Source of the DNA: Gordionus sp. m RMFG-2023 | Taxonomy: Eukaryota > Nematomorpha > Gordioida > Chordodea > Parachordodidae | Assembly: GCF_954871325.1 (NCBI RefSeq) | Contig: NC_088775.1 | Span: forward strand, 61,419,561 to 61,483,560 | Direction: 5' to 3' | DNA length: 64,000 nucleotides | Shown: positions 12,193 through 24,038 of the stretch, one piece after another | Layout of the letters: every line of letters begins with the position of its first letter | How positions within the stretch are numbered: position 1 is the first letter of the stretch | The notes under the pieces: model-generated | Database searches by the model: none | What the model was told of the DNA's origin: nothing | What the model saw: the letters and a program-made list of their open reading frames with translations, nothing else | Translations under genes and position numbers: made by a program

Positions 12193-12392
12193 TTGATTAT
12201 GAAACAAAAATAGAGTATAAAAAGATTTTATTAATGTGTAATTGATAATATGAGATAGAAATTGATAAGGTAATCTTAAAAATAAAGAAAGGATTAAGTG
12301 AAATAAAAAGGTTCATTCATATTTACAAATTTGAGGGAATATTGTTTTTCAATCCATGTTAGGTATGTGTACACCATCAATTCCATTCATCT
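12193..12392. other. AT-rich spacer, nothing recognised
   Basis: No repeat or open frame of note. Confidence 0.4.
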
Positions 12393-12505
12393 GTATGAAT
12401 AAAATCAACAAATAAAAAAAATAAAAATAAATATGTACCGGACATGACGTAGCGATGACATGACGTCACAATGACGTAGTGAGGACATCGGAAAATTATA
12501 ATATA
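12393..12505 (-). repeat. Inverted repeat arm with CRE-like TGACGTCA motifs (left copy)
   Basis: About 110 bp that is the reverse complement, with few changes, of 13905-14030. It contains ATGACGTAG and ATGACATGACGTCAC motifs, including the palindrome TGACGTCA. It sits just outside the LTR retrotransposon, while its partner sits inside it. Confidence 0.75.
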
Positions 12506-12903
12506 AATATTTACCATACGAAGATCATTTTCTAAAAAATTAAAACAAAAGAAAAATTTCTTTATAAAATATAAGTTGAGGAAATATAATATAAAGAAAT
12601 TGTGTAAATTGAAAAATAAGGGATAAAAATTCAAATTTTAAATAAAAATAATTGAACTTTAACAAAAATAAAAAAGTAATATATAAAACGCGACAATTCA
12701 AAATATTATATGATTCAATATTCCAAAATATGATTATTATTTTTATTCTATAAATGATTCCGATAAATTATTTATTCCATTATTATATCAATTATTCCAA
12801 AATTATTTTATGCATAAATTTATCATAATATTAATTACAAACAATGATAACTAAATACAAATGATAATAAATAACGAGATGAACAAGCTTATGTGATGAT
12901 GAT

Positions 12904-13134
12904 TGTTGTAATATTTATATTATAAAACTGTCTGTCAATCATTGTATTTTTATATATTAATATTCTAAACTGTCAATCATGATATAATATATATTATGAG
13001 ATAGAATATTTATTTTATATATTCGATCAACTTATTAATATTCAATACTCATACATATTGAATAAAATTGGGATTTACAAGTGTTATAATTACAGACATC
13101 ACAGTAATTAGAGCATTTGGGTTAAAACGGAACA
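12904..13134 (+). repeat. 5' LTR of the Ty3/Gypsy element
   Basis: 231 bp, TGTTGTAATA..ACGGAACA, about 98% identical to 20926-21156. Confidence 0.9.
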
Positions 13135-13307
13135 TTTGGTGCTGGAAATATGGGACAATTTCATACCTGGTTTATTCAGGTTATATTAATGTGTTATTTA
13201 ATTTACACCTTATTAATTGTAACAGCAATTTTATTATTTTCAAATCAGGCGTTTAGAATTTATTTAATTAAGTTTTTGATCTCATTATTATAAGAGTAGG
13301 GATAATC

Positions 13308-13667
13308 ATGTCAAAATTTATTTATTATACTATTAATCAATTGCATATTTTGGCACTAGTGGTAATATTAGTGCTGTTGATAGTATATTATATAGGGTTT
13401 TGGGTAGGAAAGCTAAGTATGAAAAAAGTTTATGAAGGTGGATGTATTATTGGATTTAGGATGGAAAGAAATGTTGAGATAGAAGGTAAAGGTAGTGGTC
13501 GAGGAGTGGTAAGAGGATTAAGATGTTTTCGGTGTGTGCAAGAGGGGCATGTAAGTAGGTTTTGTAGGAGTGGGAATATAGAAGGGTTTAGAAGAAGTTT
13601 TAGATGTGGGAAGGAGGATCACTTGATTAAAGATTGTCCTGGTAATCATGAGAAAGGAGGGTCATAA
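13308..13667 (+). pseudogene. Gag-like region with two CCHC zinc knuckles (fossil)
   Basis: Two CCHC-type motifs (CFRCVQEGHVSRFC and FRCGKEDHLIKDC) lie at about 13520-13640, as in the nucleocapsid part of Ty3/Gypsy Gag. The region is much shorter than a complete Gag. Part of an LTR-element fossil; not functional. Confidence 0.75.
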
Positions 13668-13904
13668 CTGCAGAAGGGATTGGTGATAATATTAGAGTTT
13701 ATAATAGTAAAATATAATTATTTTAAGAAAATATATATCAATGATTTTCATAATTATTTTAATATATTTACTTTTAGGAATTATTGTAATAAATGTTTAT
13801 ATAAGAGAATTTTTAGTAGTTTTTCTTTAATTATTAGTTATAGTGTTAATATAAATTTTTACAAGGATATTTTTAGATTAATTGTGAGTAGTTGGCAGTG
13901 TTAT

Positions 13905-14030
13905 CTATATTATATTTCCGATGTCCTCACTACGTCATCGTGACGTCAGGTCATCGCTACGTCATGTCATCGTTACTTCATGTCATCGGTACGTATTTAT
14001 TTATTTATTTTTTATTTGTTGATTTTTTTA
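13905..14030 (+). repeat. Inverted repeat arm with CRE-like TGACGTCA motifs (right copy)
   Basis: Contains GATGTCCTCACTACGTCATC, GTGACGTCAGG and then repeated ATCGCTACGTCATGTC-type units. It is the reverse complement of 12393-12505, with one additional unit. It is inserted inside the LTR retrotransposon. Confidence 0.75.
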
Positions 14031-14045
14031 TAAACAGATGTTCAT

Positions 14046-14885
14046 ATCAAATTTGAATTCCTGAAATCAGAAGAAGTAATTTATTTGTTGATTTTTTATG
14101 ATCATATCGATTTTTAGAGACTATCATTTTCCTTGACTGAAATCGGAGTGCCAGATACCAATTTTTAGAGATTATCATTTTATTTGAATTCCTGAAATCA
14201 GAAGAAGTAATTTATTTGTTCATTTTTTATGATCATATCTATTTTTAGAGACTATCATTTTCCTTGAATTCCTGAAATCGGAGTGCCAGTTATTTAAAAA
14301 AATTCTCTAGGGCACTCTTAAACAGACTTAATCAAAGTTTCCTTTTGAAGAAGTAAGATTATTAAATTAAGCTAAATCCTTTTTTAAAAAAAGAAAAGAT
14401 ATATACTCAAATAAGAATATCAAATTAAGTTAATTATACTAATTATTTTATCTACTAGGCTATACCAAATTTGAATTCCTGAAATCAGAAGAAGTAATTT
14501 ATTTGTTGATTTTTTATGATCATATCTATTTTTAGAGACTATCATTTTCCTTGACTGAAATCGGAGTGCCAAATACCAATTTTTAGAGATTATCATTTTA
14601 TTTGAATTCCTGAAATCAGAAGAAGTAATTTATTTGTTCATTTTTTATGATCATATCTATTTTTAGAGACTATCATTTTCCTTGAATTCCTGAAATCGGA
14701 GTGCCAGTTATTTAAAAAAATTCTCTAAATAAGGGTACTCTTAAACAGACTTAATCAAAGTTTCCTTTTGAAGAAGTAAGGTTATTAAATTAAACTAAAT
14801 TCTTTTTTAAAAAAAGAAAAGATATATACTCAAATAAGAATATTAAATTAAGTTAATTATACTAATTATTTTATCTACTAGGCTT
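14046..14885. repeat. Tandem duplication, ~420 bp x 2
   Basis: Two adjacent copies beginning CAAATTTGAATTCCTGAAAT and ending ATTTTATCTACTAGGC. Within each copy the motif TATTTTTAGAGACTATCATT also recurs. Copies are nearly identical, so the duplication is young. Confidence 0.85.
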
Positions 14886-15252
14886 GAGAATTTTTTTTAT
14901 AAATTATAAGGTCTTGAACGCGTAGAAATTTTTTCCAAATCTTATGAGCTTGGACCTGGCTTGAAATTTTTTAATGTTAAATGTTAGTCTTATGTACCAG
15001 TAATATATTTACAAAGAATTTTGGTATTGGGTACAAGCTCATTTAAATATATTTTGACTCAAATAATAGTTTCCACTCTTAGTCCTAATGGGTTGGACTC
15101 AATGACATTGCTTGGACTTGACCTAAATGGGGAGGGGGGGGGTTTAAAAATTATATAAATTGGATATGATTTTTAAATAAAAGGTAACATCTTTCTTAAA
15201 AAAAACGAATAAAATTCTCATTCTCCGTCATTTTTGACGGGCTATCTACTAG
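14874..15252 (+). mobile_element. Helitron-like nonautonomous element, ~379 bp
   Basis: It ends with a CCGTCA/TGACGG hairpin (15225-15240), then CTAG followed by T (15249-15253). The candidate 5' end is A|TCTACTAG at 14873/14874, matching the usual Helitron TC start and insertion between A and T. The interior shares GAGCTTG..CCTGGC stretches with 11939-12192. It has no coding capacity. Confidence 0.6.
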
Positions 15253-15259
15253 TATAATA

Positions 15260-18200
15260 TTGTGGAGGGAAAGTAAGGTTTTAGAGTTTATGATTGATTA
15301 TGGTTTATTTAGGGGTAAGGGGAATATCATAGAGTTATGTAAGAATACAGGATGTAGAGAAGAGGGGAAGGGAGTTTATCGGGAAAGGGAGTCCAAAGTC
15401 TTTGTGGTATGTAGCTGTCCTGTAGGCAAAGTCCAAAGTATTGAGTCCATAGGAAATACCCGAACAAAGGATAGTGTCCAGGGAGTCCTTACAAGTCTAA
15501 AAATAGGGTTGAATCAAGGGGATTTGGATGGTGAGGGTATTGATATGTTCATAATAAAGTCCAAAATATTGTCCAAGGGTTAGGAAAGGGAGAATAATTG
15601 TCCAAGAGGTGTGTTGAATATGGAAGGAATGAGAGTTGAGTTTTTGATTGACACTGGGGCAAATGTAAGTTTTATATCGTTGGGGGAAGTGTTGGCTCGT
15701 TGGCCAGGAAAAGAGTTGAAAGAATCGGATAGGGTATTGTATTTGTTAAATGGACAGAGCGTGATAAATAAGGGGGAGTTATATATACAGATACCAGGGG
15801 TGAATAATTTTATTGAGTTTTGTGTAGTTGAGGGGTTAGAGGAAATAATACTGGGATAATTTATGCTGGGTGGGGCCATTGTATAGATGGTGGGGTAAAT
15901 TTAAGGATATGGGGGTTGTAAGGGGAGAGGAATTTGTAAAAGTAGTTGGTGAGGATTCAGTGCAGGGGGTGAAGGGTAGGGATGAAGTGATGACAGAGAA
16001 GAGGGAGTTGGAGGAAAATGAGAAAGGAGAAATTAAGGGAATGTTGGAGAAATATAGGGTGATATTTGAAGAGGGGTTGGGGACGTTGAAGGATTTTGGT
16101 TAGTATGAAAGTAAAGAAGGATTACAAGCCGAGGTTCTTAACGTCGAAGAGGATACCTTTCCAATGACGTGAGGAGATTAGTAAGGAGTTTGATAGGTGG
16201 AAGGAAGAGGGAATAATAATGCCGGTGGTGCATAGTGAGTGGGCTACTCCCTTGGTACCTGTTCGTAAGGCGGATGGCAAGTTACGTTTGTGTGCGGATT
16301 TTTGAATAACTCTGAATCCGGGGTTAGTAGAGGTGAAGTATCCATTGCCAAGGGTGGAGGAGATATTGGCTAGTTTGGGAGGGGCTAGATGGTTTTTAAA
16401 GAAGATTTTAGCAACGCGTATTTACAATTAAGGGTGCATAAGGAGATGAGTAATATGTTGTCAATGAATACACCGAAAGGTTTGTTCAATTTTTTAAGAT
16501 TACCGTTCGGGTTAAGTTTGTCAGCACCGGTGTTTCAGAAAGCTATGTCAGAGGTGTTTGCAGGGATTAAGGGAGTGTTTTATTATTTGGATGATGTATT
16601 AATAGTGGGTAGGACAAGGGATGAACATAATAAAAGATTGGAGAGGGTGTTAGCAAGAATTGTAGAGAGAGGATTGAGGGCAAATGTTAAGAAGAGTATA
16701 TTTGGGGTCCAAGAGATTGAATATTTAGGGCATATGATAAAGGGATCTGAGATTATGCCGGTTAATAAAAATGTTGATAGTATCCTTAGAATGCGTGAGC
16801 CAAAGAATAAGGTTGAGTTACAATCTTTTTTAGGGATGGTGAATTATCATCATCGATTTATTAAGGATTTTGCGGGAATAGCAGGACCATTGTATGAATT
16901 ACTTAAGAAAAATAGTAGGTTTGAATGAACAGAAAGGCAGGAGATAAGTTTTCCGGAATTAAAAGGGGAGATAGGTAAGAATCCTATTTTGGTAGGTTTT
17001 AATGAAGAGTATGAGGTAGTTTTGGCAGTGGATGCGTCGAATGAGGGAATAGGGGGTGGATTATTACATATAATAGAAGGTAGAGAGCGTCCAATATTAT
17101 ACTTTTCAAGAGCATTAAGTGAAGCTGAGAGGAATTATTTAGTGATTGAGAAGGAGGCGTTAGCGATAAAGGTGGGGTTAGTAAAATGTAGAGAATATTT
17201 GATAGGTAGACGTTTTGTAGCATATACAGATCATAAGCCGTTGGTGGGTTTAGTGAGGAAAGATAATCAAGAATTAATGTTATCAGATAGGTTACAACAA
17301 TGGTTGTTATTGGTTGGATCATTCAATATGGAGTTGAGGTATAGGAAGGGGAAAGAGAATTGGATGCCTGACGTTATGTCCAGATTATGTGTGGTGGAAC
17401 AAATTAAGAGGGAGGAGGGGAGTAAAGTAAGTAGAAATACGGGAGGGAGTGGGGATGAAAGTAGTCTACAAGGACGAGTCAATGTGGTGAGAGTAAAGGG
17501 GGTAAAAGATTATGTGAGTTGGGAAGAAATTGTGAGGGCAACGAGTCAGGATGAGGAATTGGGTAGAGTGATGAGCAGTTTAAGGGGAGAAAGTGAGTGG
17601 GATATAAGGGATAAAAGGTATGAATTATTAAAAGAAGAGTTAAGCCTGCTAGAGGGTAATGTAGTTCGGGGATATAGATTGGTAATACCTGAAGCTTTAA
17701 GGGGGCTAGTGCTGAATATATTACATGCTGGTCATCAGGGAGGAAGTAAGATGAATAGTGATGCAAGAAGATATGTATGGTGGCCAAGTATAAATACAGA
17801 TATTGTGAGAATAGTTCAATATTGTGATACGTGTAACGAGTGGATGAATGCACCAGGTAGGGATAAGGATGATATATGGGAGCCAATACAAAGGGTGGGG
17901 GAGCGAGTGCAAGTGGATTTCTTTGAATTGGATAGGAGATATTATTTTTTGATAGTGGATGCGTATAGCAAATGGATAGAATTTAGTGGGGTGACGGGAT
18001 TGACGGCAAAAATAGTAGTAAAAAAGATTAAGGATTTTTGTGGGCGTTATGGAATAATTGAGACCATTGTTTCGGATGGGGGTCCAGCTTTTCAGGGTAA
18101 GGGGTTCAAAGAATTTTGTGCCAAAGTACGGATAATACATATTATGTCTTGCTGAATTATCCACGGTCAAATGGACAGGCGGAACGAATGGTGGGAATAG

Positions 18201-18550
18201 TAAAGGGATGGTTGAGAAAAGAAAAATATGGGGAGGGAAAGGTGTGGTTATCGCAATTATTTTATAATAATTCAGTAGGTATAAATGGGTCGCCGGCCGA
18301 ATTATTTTTAGGAAGGGTGACAAGAAGACCGTTGGATATATTAAGAGAGAAAGGAAAGGGGAGAGCAGAAGTCCGGAAGGAGTTGATATTTAAGTTGGGA
18401 ATGAACGTATGCGTATTGGTATGGAAGGTCCTCACAAGTGGGTGAAAGAGGTAATTATAAAAAATATTGGATGTAAAAAAGTGGAGGTAAGGTTAAAGGA
18501 AAGGGGAGATAAAGTGATGCGTCATATTAAACAATTAAGAATGCGGGTAT
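15260..18550 (+). pseudogene. Pol region (protease, RT, RNase H, integrase) of the Ty3/Gypsy fossil
   Basis: Domains in order: retroviral-type aspartic protease with DTGA (about 15650); reverse transcriptase with YLDD (about 16585) and LPFGLSLSAPVFQKAM; RNase H with the VDASNEG block (from about 17030) and TDHKPL; integrase HHCC zinc finger (about 17735-17840, HAGHQGG..CDTCNEW) and DDE core (VDAYSKWIEF, SDGGPAF). This Gypsy gene order assigns the superfamily. The region is broken in several places and is not expected to give a working polyprotein. Confidence 0.9.
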
Positions 18551-20925
18551 AAAAAAGGGAAATAATATAGAAGGGATATGGGAACAAAGGGGATTGTGAG
18601 GAAGGTGGTAAAATTGAGTTGATTGAAATTGAGATGATTTTATTTTGATATAAGGGTATGGTAATATATATTTTGAAGTCTTAATTTGAAGTAAATTAAT
18701 ATTATAGGTGGTGTAGTATTTTAAAAGGAAAACTTGGGGGAGGGGTATAAACAGTTAATTAAAGGAAATTAGGTTGATGATGTAGGGTAAGTAATACTGA
18801 TTTTATTAGATTTCTGATTAAGGATAATAAAAATCAATTTTTAAGGTTTTAATCGAAAAGAGAATTAAAAGATTATTAGTAATCGTATAAGAAGAGAAGA
18901 TAGGAAAATTATTGTAATCTCTCATAAGGGAAGCTTATAATTATCATTAGATATATTGAAGACATTTTTATGTTATTTTAATTCTTATTGATAATTGTAA
19001 TTATCATTAGATAGATTGAAGACATTTTTATGTTATTTTAATTCTTATTGATAATTAGTGGTTTAAAGATTATAGTTAATAGTTTTTCTTGTTATAAAAA
19101 GTTAAGGAATAGTAAGGTGAAAGGCAGCTGTTTGTATTTTGTTTTTATTGTTGTGTATAACCCAATGACTGTCATTGGTATAACCTAAATTTCGAAATAA
19201 ATTTTTAAAGGAAATTAATATTATAGGTGGTGTAGTATTTTAAAAGGAAAATGTGGGGGAATAGTATTATTTTAAAAGGAGAATGTGGGGGAATAGAAAA
19301 TTAATTATTCTTAATAAGTTGTTTTTTTTTGATAATTTTGAGTAGGATTATTTTATGTTTAACGAAATGGAAAATAAAATATGTTACATGCTATTTGTAA
19401 GTGGTAATTATTTGTGAATAAGTTTAAAATATATACGAATATTAGGAAGGAATTTATTTGTAAATAGTGCGGATTTATTTGTTTTTTTTTGTAATTAATG
19501 ATTAGAGTTCATGGGAAATTTTGGGAAATGTTTAAATGGTATGAATAATTTTTAGATTGTTTTTATTGTTAATATATTATTTTTGTGGTTATTTATTGGT
19601 GATTGTAATTTAAAAATTTAATTGTAATAATAATTGGTCGAATGTTTATATTTTAAAGGTATTTTGTGGTTTATTTATGTGGGATTGGAAAATTTGGAAA
19701 AGATTTTGAAATTTAATTGGTTGTTGTAATTATTTATGGTGATGAAGAATATTGGAAGTGAATGTATGTTTTAATATATAATTTGTATTTGTATAATTTT
19801 AGATGTAATTTAAATTAATATTTAATGTGAGATTGTAAATATGTATGTCATTATATACAACTTAGATGGTGGTATCCAATTAGGGAGTGGTTTTTAAATA
19901 TGTTTGGGATGAATGTAGCATTAGATATAAATAGATATATATTTAGTTTAGTTTTGGCGATTATATTATGTATATTAAATATTCGCTCTGTTAATAAAAT
20001 GTAATTGTTAGTGGAAAAAAAGAAATTAAAAAAAAAAGAATAGAATAAAAGAAAATGAAAGATATTAAAAAAATATTTAAAAAAAAAGAAAAATATTAGA
20101 AGATAAATTAATAGAAAAAAAAAATAGAAAAAGTATTTTTTTTAAAAAAAGAAAGAAAAAGAAGAGAAAAATTAATAAAGAGAAAGAAGAAAAGAATATA
20201 AAAAAAATGAAAGAAAAGAATAGAATAAAAGAAAATGAAAGATATTAAAAAAAAAAATAGAAAAAAATTATTAAAAAAAAGAGAAGAAAAGAATATAATA
20301 AAAAAAATAAAAAAAAGAGGAAAAGAAAGATACTTTAGGGATTATCTATTCAGATGGTTATGGAAGATTATGGTATCAGATGGTTATGGAATTTAGGATG
20401 GAGATTGGTCATATTCAGATGGTTATGGAGGTATTTGTTTTGGGAATTGGTCAAATGATTATGGTATCAGATGGTTATGGAAGATTATGGTATCAGATGG
20501 TTATGGAAGATTATGGTATCAGATGGTTATGGAATTTAGGATGGAGATTAGTCATATTCAGATGGTTATGGAGGTATGTTGAAGTTTGAATGGTAGTACA
20601 ATATGAAGATTACTGAGAAGCAAGAAGGGATGCAAGATGGAATTGGAGGGGTGAATAGTAATGGTATGATGACGTATGATATTGGAATGGTCAAATGGGA
20701 AGCTGATAAAGATTAAGGAATGATAATATAACAGATGGGATTTGTAAGGTTCAAGAGATGATGTGATCGATTATGGGTGGATGTTTAACTGATGGTTTGG
20801 GAAGATGTGCAAATGATTATGGGATGTATTGGGGAATGTTTAGATGTATGGGGTGTGAATGGTTATAATGGGGATGATGGATGTATTGGGTGTGAGATAG
20901 AAAGATGATTGCAAAAGGGGGGAGG
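18551..20925 (+). other. Noncoding 3' internal region of the LTR element
   Basis: The region between integrase and the right LTR is unusually long and noncoding. It contains a 66-bp direct duplication (about 18938-19066), a repeated ATTATAGGTGGTGTAGTATT block (18700 and 19217), a purine-only stretch (about 20020-20330), and a tandem array of AGATGGTTATGGAAGATTAT units (20350-20580). The open frame through the last array is a by-product of the repeat. Confidence 0.7.
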
Positions 20926-21156
20926 TGTTGTAATATTTATATTATAAAACTGTCTGTCAATCATTGTATTTTTATATATTAATATTCTAAACTGTCAATC
21001 ATGATATAATATATATTATGAGATAGAATCTGTATTTTATATATTCGATCAACTTATTAATATTCAATACTCATACATATTCAATAAAATTGGGATTTAC
21101 AAGTGTTACAATTACAGACATCACAGTAATTAGAGCGTTTGGGTTAAAACGGAACA
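20926..21156 (+). repeat. 3' LTR of the Ty3/Gypsy element
   Basis: 231 bp, preceded by a purine tract GCAAAAGGGGGGAGG. About five differences from the 5' LTR. Confidence 0.9.
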
Positions 21157-22509
21157 GATCAAGCGAATGATTAGACGATCAGGATAACAAGCTAGTGATT
21201 CTAACAAACCAATGAAAAAGATATGACTTAGGCTCAAAACAACTATTCTGAATTTCATATTTTTTATCATATTAACAAAATAAACTGCATCTAAAGAATT
21301 ACAAGAGATAAAAAGGTTATTTAATTTATACATATACCTCAATTGATAATGGTTTTTAAAAACCATATAATATAATATAATTATTAGCAACTTACATTGA
21401 CAAAATGTAATGAAACTTATATAACTATTTGCTACCATTTTAGACAATGTTTTATAGAATGGACTAATAAGGAAAATTTATACGCCTAACCAAATCAATA
21501 CATCTTTTAAATAGAGAATATAAATCACCAATCCAAATCATAAAATTATATGGTGGTTAGAGCTTCCTTAGATGATATGATGGAAGCTAGATAAGTAACC
21601 GAGAAAATTATTGTGAAATAATAAATTTCCAAAAAATTATCTTCTCTTAAAATCGTCATTGAGTATCTGCTTGAATTTCAAAAATTTCATGATTCTTCTT
21701 AGTAAAGGACATCTATAAAATTTTTAAATAATATTATTTCAACATTTATCTTTATATAAATTATATAAATTTCTATTTTTATAATAAATTCAGGCTGTTC
21801 AACTAGTCCTAAATGGTGAAAACCCTGGACAATTAATGCACATATCGACTTAACAATTGTATTTTGTGAAATTATTGTTATTTATTTATTGCTTGAAATG
21901 AAGATATATATCATTTTTTTAAATAATCGTGAAGTTTACTAATAATCTTTTTTATTTTTTTAGATAATATTGATTAAAAATTTCTAAATGACATCTCTAT
22001 TTAAAAAAATAATAATATATAATTATATTATAATAAAAAATTATCCTAATAATAAAATGTATACCTTAATAATAATTTTTTTATTTGCGCATTGACATTT
22101 AGCCTATACATGTTCTTTCTTGACTTGAATTATTTAAAAAAAAATTTTCATCCATAATTTTAAGATTTGTATTTAATTCATAGGAACTTATTAATATAAT
22201 TCCACATTTAGAGTCACTAGAGTAGGATGCACAGGGGCTAAAGGCCCCTAAAAAAATTAACGAATACCCTCTAAATCTTGAATTTTCTTTTATACCAAAT
22301 GTAATTTTGATAATGTTAATTAAAAAAAGAGCTAATTTTGGATAATTTTAGCTTGAAATAGTAATAATGTTAGCTAATAAAAAGTAGACAATTTTAACTA
22401 AAAAATAGTAAATATTTTTGAAAATAATTAAAAAATTTTTTTTAGCACCATATTAATGTAAAGATTATAGAACCCTGAATTTCACTTCATTCTCTTCTTC
22501 TTCACTACC
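21157..22509. other. AT-rich region upstream of the LARP4-like gene
   Basis: No transposon, repeat or open frame recognised. It probably contains the promoter of the gene starting at about 22.5-23.2 kb, but in sequence this AT-rich no core promoter element can be singled out. Confidence 0.4.
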
Positions 22510-22539
22510 ATGAGTATTAATCATCCTAAAATTAAAAAG
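22510..22539 (+). CDS. Candidate first coding exon of the LARP4-like gene (10 codons)
   Basis: ATG in the context ACCATGA starts MSINHPKIKK and is followed directly by a GTATCA donor at 22540, leaving phase 0. The next exon at 23197 follows an ATAAG acceptor and also accepts phase 0. The upstream CT-rich stretch (22485-22509) would suit a 5' UTR. This rests only on splice phase and context; the alternative is that translation starts at the ATG at 23197. Confidence 0.4.
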
Positions 22540-23196
22540 GTATCATTGATAATGATATTCTATCGAGTTACATTTATATATAAACGATATTCTTTACTTT
22601 CGTTTTTATTTATTTATAGTTTATCTATGTATCTTAATGTGAGTTGTAAATTTTTCAGCTAATTTTAGTTGTCAAATATATTTAATATAGCCGAAAAAAA
22701 TAAGGAAATTAAATCAACATGAAAAAAGGAAATTAATACAAAACGAAAAAAAAATTAGTTATATCTGTATGTCAATTGTTTAAAAATAAATATTATAATA
22801 AGAATTAAAAAATATATGATACTTTACAAAATAAATGATCTTAAATACAGATACTAGTTTCTTATTAAAAATGTAAAAAAGATATTGATGCAATAGACCA
22901 TGTATCTTAGATACAAGTATTCTCAAGTAATAACCAATTTTGTTATTTATCACACATTTAACAATATTCTTTAAAAAATATATTCTTTTGAAAATATCAA
23001 ATATAAAATTAATATTTTATGCATATTGTCTAATACCATAGTTATAAATATAAATCTAAATTTAATAATTTTTATAATATTTTTAAGATTTAAATTAATG
23101 TTCGAATAATATTTTACAATTTCCTTTCAAGACATCTCATCATATGGTAATAATAAATATATAAATTTAATCATATATATTATATATATTTATAAG

Positions 23197-24038
23197 ATGC
23201 ACTTAGCAGCTCCTCTAGTAAATTATCCTAATGCTTATCAACTTAATTTTATTCCATCAAATTATGCACCAAATATAGGTTATTTAAATTTATTTAAAAT
23301 TAATTCTACATTGCAATAAAGGCGTAGAAGATACCAAAAGCACCCTACATTTAATAATAGAAGAATTATATAATGGGTAAAAAATTCTATATCTTTCAAC
23401 AATAAAATTTTAATTTAGGAGAATATTAAGCTTTCATCCTGTAATTAAACGTTTAATGGATCAAAATGATTGTAGCATTGCATTTGAAGCATTTACTAAT
23501 TTACCTCAAATTTATAAAATAACAACTGATTATAATCTTATAATTGAAACTCTAAAAGGTTTTTTAGATTTGATATATGTATTTTAATAGTGATTTATAG
23601 AAAATCTAAGCATTATTTTTGATGAAGTAAATAAAAAAATATTCCCAAAACATTTGAGTAGATCCTGTCTAATAATTAGAGATATGCCTAAAAAAATAAC
23701 ACTAGAAGTAAATAATGTTTAAATCACTTTACTTTTTTTCATATTTATTTTTCAAACTTATATTAATTATATTTCTCCATTTTTAATAAACTATTTAGAT
23801 TTTTTTTTAGTTTTTAAAAGTATAAAGGATGTCAAAAATTTTTCTTTATATCCTAATTATTAATACATTATAAAAGGATATGATTACAATTTTCGAAAAT
23901 ATAAATCCCAAACCACTTTATATTGAATCAGCTGGGGAAACATGTTGGTATGTTTTGTTTGATGACAAAAAATCAGCATCAAAATGTTATTTGAATCTAC
24001 AGGCACAGGATACCATAGCATTTAACATGGATATGAAT
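23197..24038 (+). CDS. larp4: LARP4-like exons 1-5: La motif and most of the RRM
   Basis: Five exons separated by introns of 43, 42, 42 and 169 nt. Exon 1 codes MHLAAPLVNYPNAYQLNFIP, in which NPNA and FIP-like residues faintly recall the PAM2 peptide that LARP4 uses to bind PABP, though the spacing is wrong. Exons 2-3 give the La motif. The usual aromatic/Asn signature of the helix (YYFS..NL) is replaced by EELYNGRIL, so several residues used for 3'-terminal U recognition in La proteins are absent. Exon 4 gives the linker and first RRM strand (CLIIRDMP). Exon 5 gives the RRM centre (CWYVLFDDKKSASKCYLNL). Exon borders are fixed by phase and by the alignment to LARP4. Confidence 0.82.

Larger units (their letters stand above)
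12904..21156 (+). mobile_element. Ty3/Gypsy LTR retrotransposon, broken, with internal insertions
   Basis: A fossil Ty3/Gypsy-type element of about 8.25 kb. It has 231-bp LTRs at both ends (12904-13134, 20926-21156), each starting TGTTGTAATA and ending ACGGAACA. A primer-binding-like TGGTGCTGGAAATATGGGA lies just inside the left LTR at 13137. A polypurine tract (20911-20925) abuts the right LTR. Recognisable parts in order: Gag zinc knuckles, aspartic protease, reverse transcriptase, RNase H, integrase, the Gypsy order. The LTRs differ at about five positions (about 2%), so the insertion is fairly recent. A CRE-rich repeat, a ~420-bp tandem duplication and a Helitron-like element lie between the gag and pol regions. 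The coding part is broken in several places. No clean target duplication was seen. Confidence 0.9.

Noticed and set aside
17479-18323. Long - strand open frames opposite the Gypsy pol region (also 16999-17482)
   Set aside because: Antisense shadows of the G-rich pol sequence; no recognisable domains.
12904-21156. Target-site duplication for the LTR element
   Set aside because: Flanks GATGAT and GATCAA share only GAT; not enough to call a 4-6-bp duplication.
21130-21447. - strand open frame of 105 codons overlapping the right LTR
   Set aside because: Runs from AT-rich flank into the LTR, no similarity recognised.
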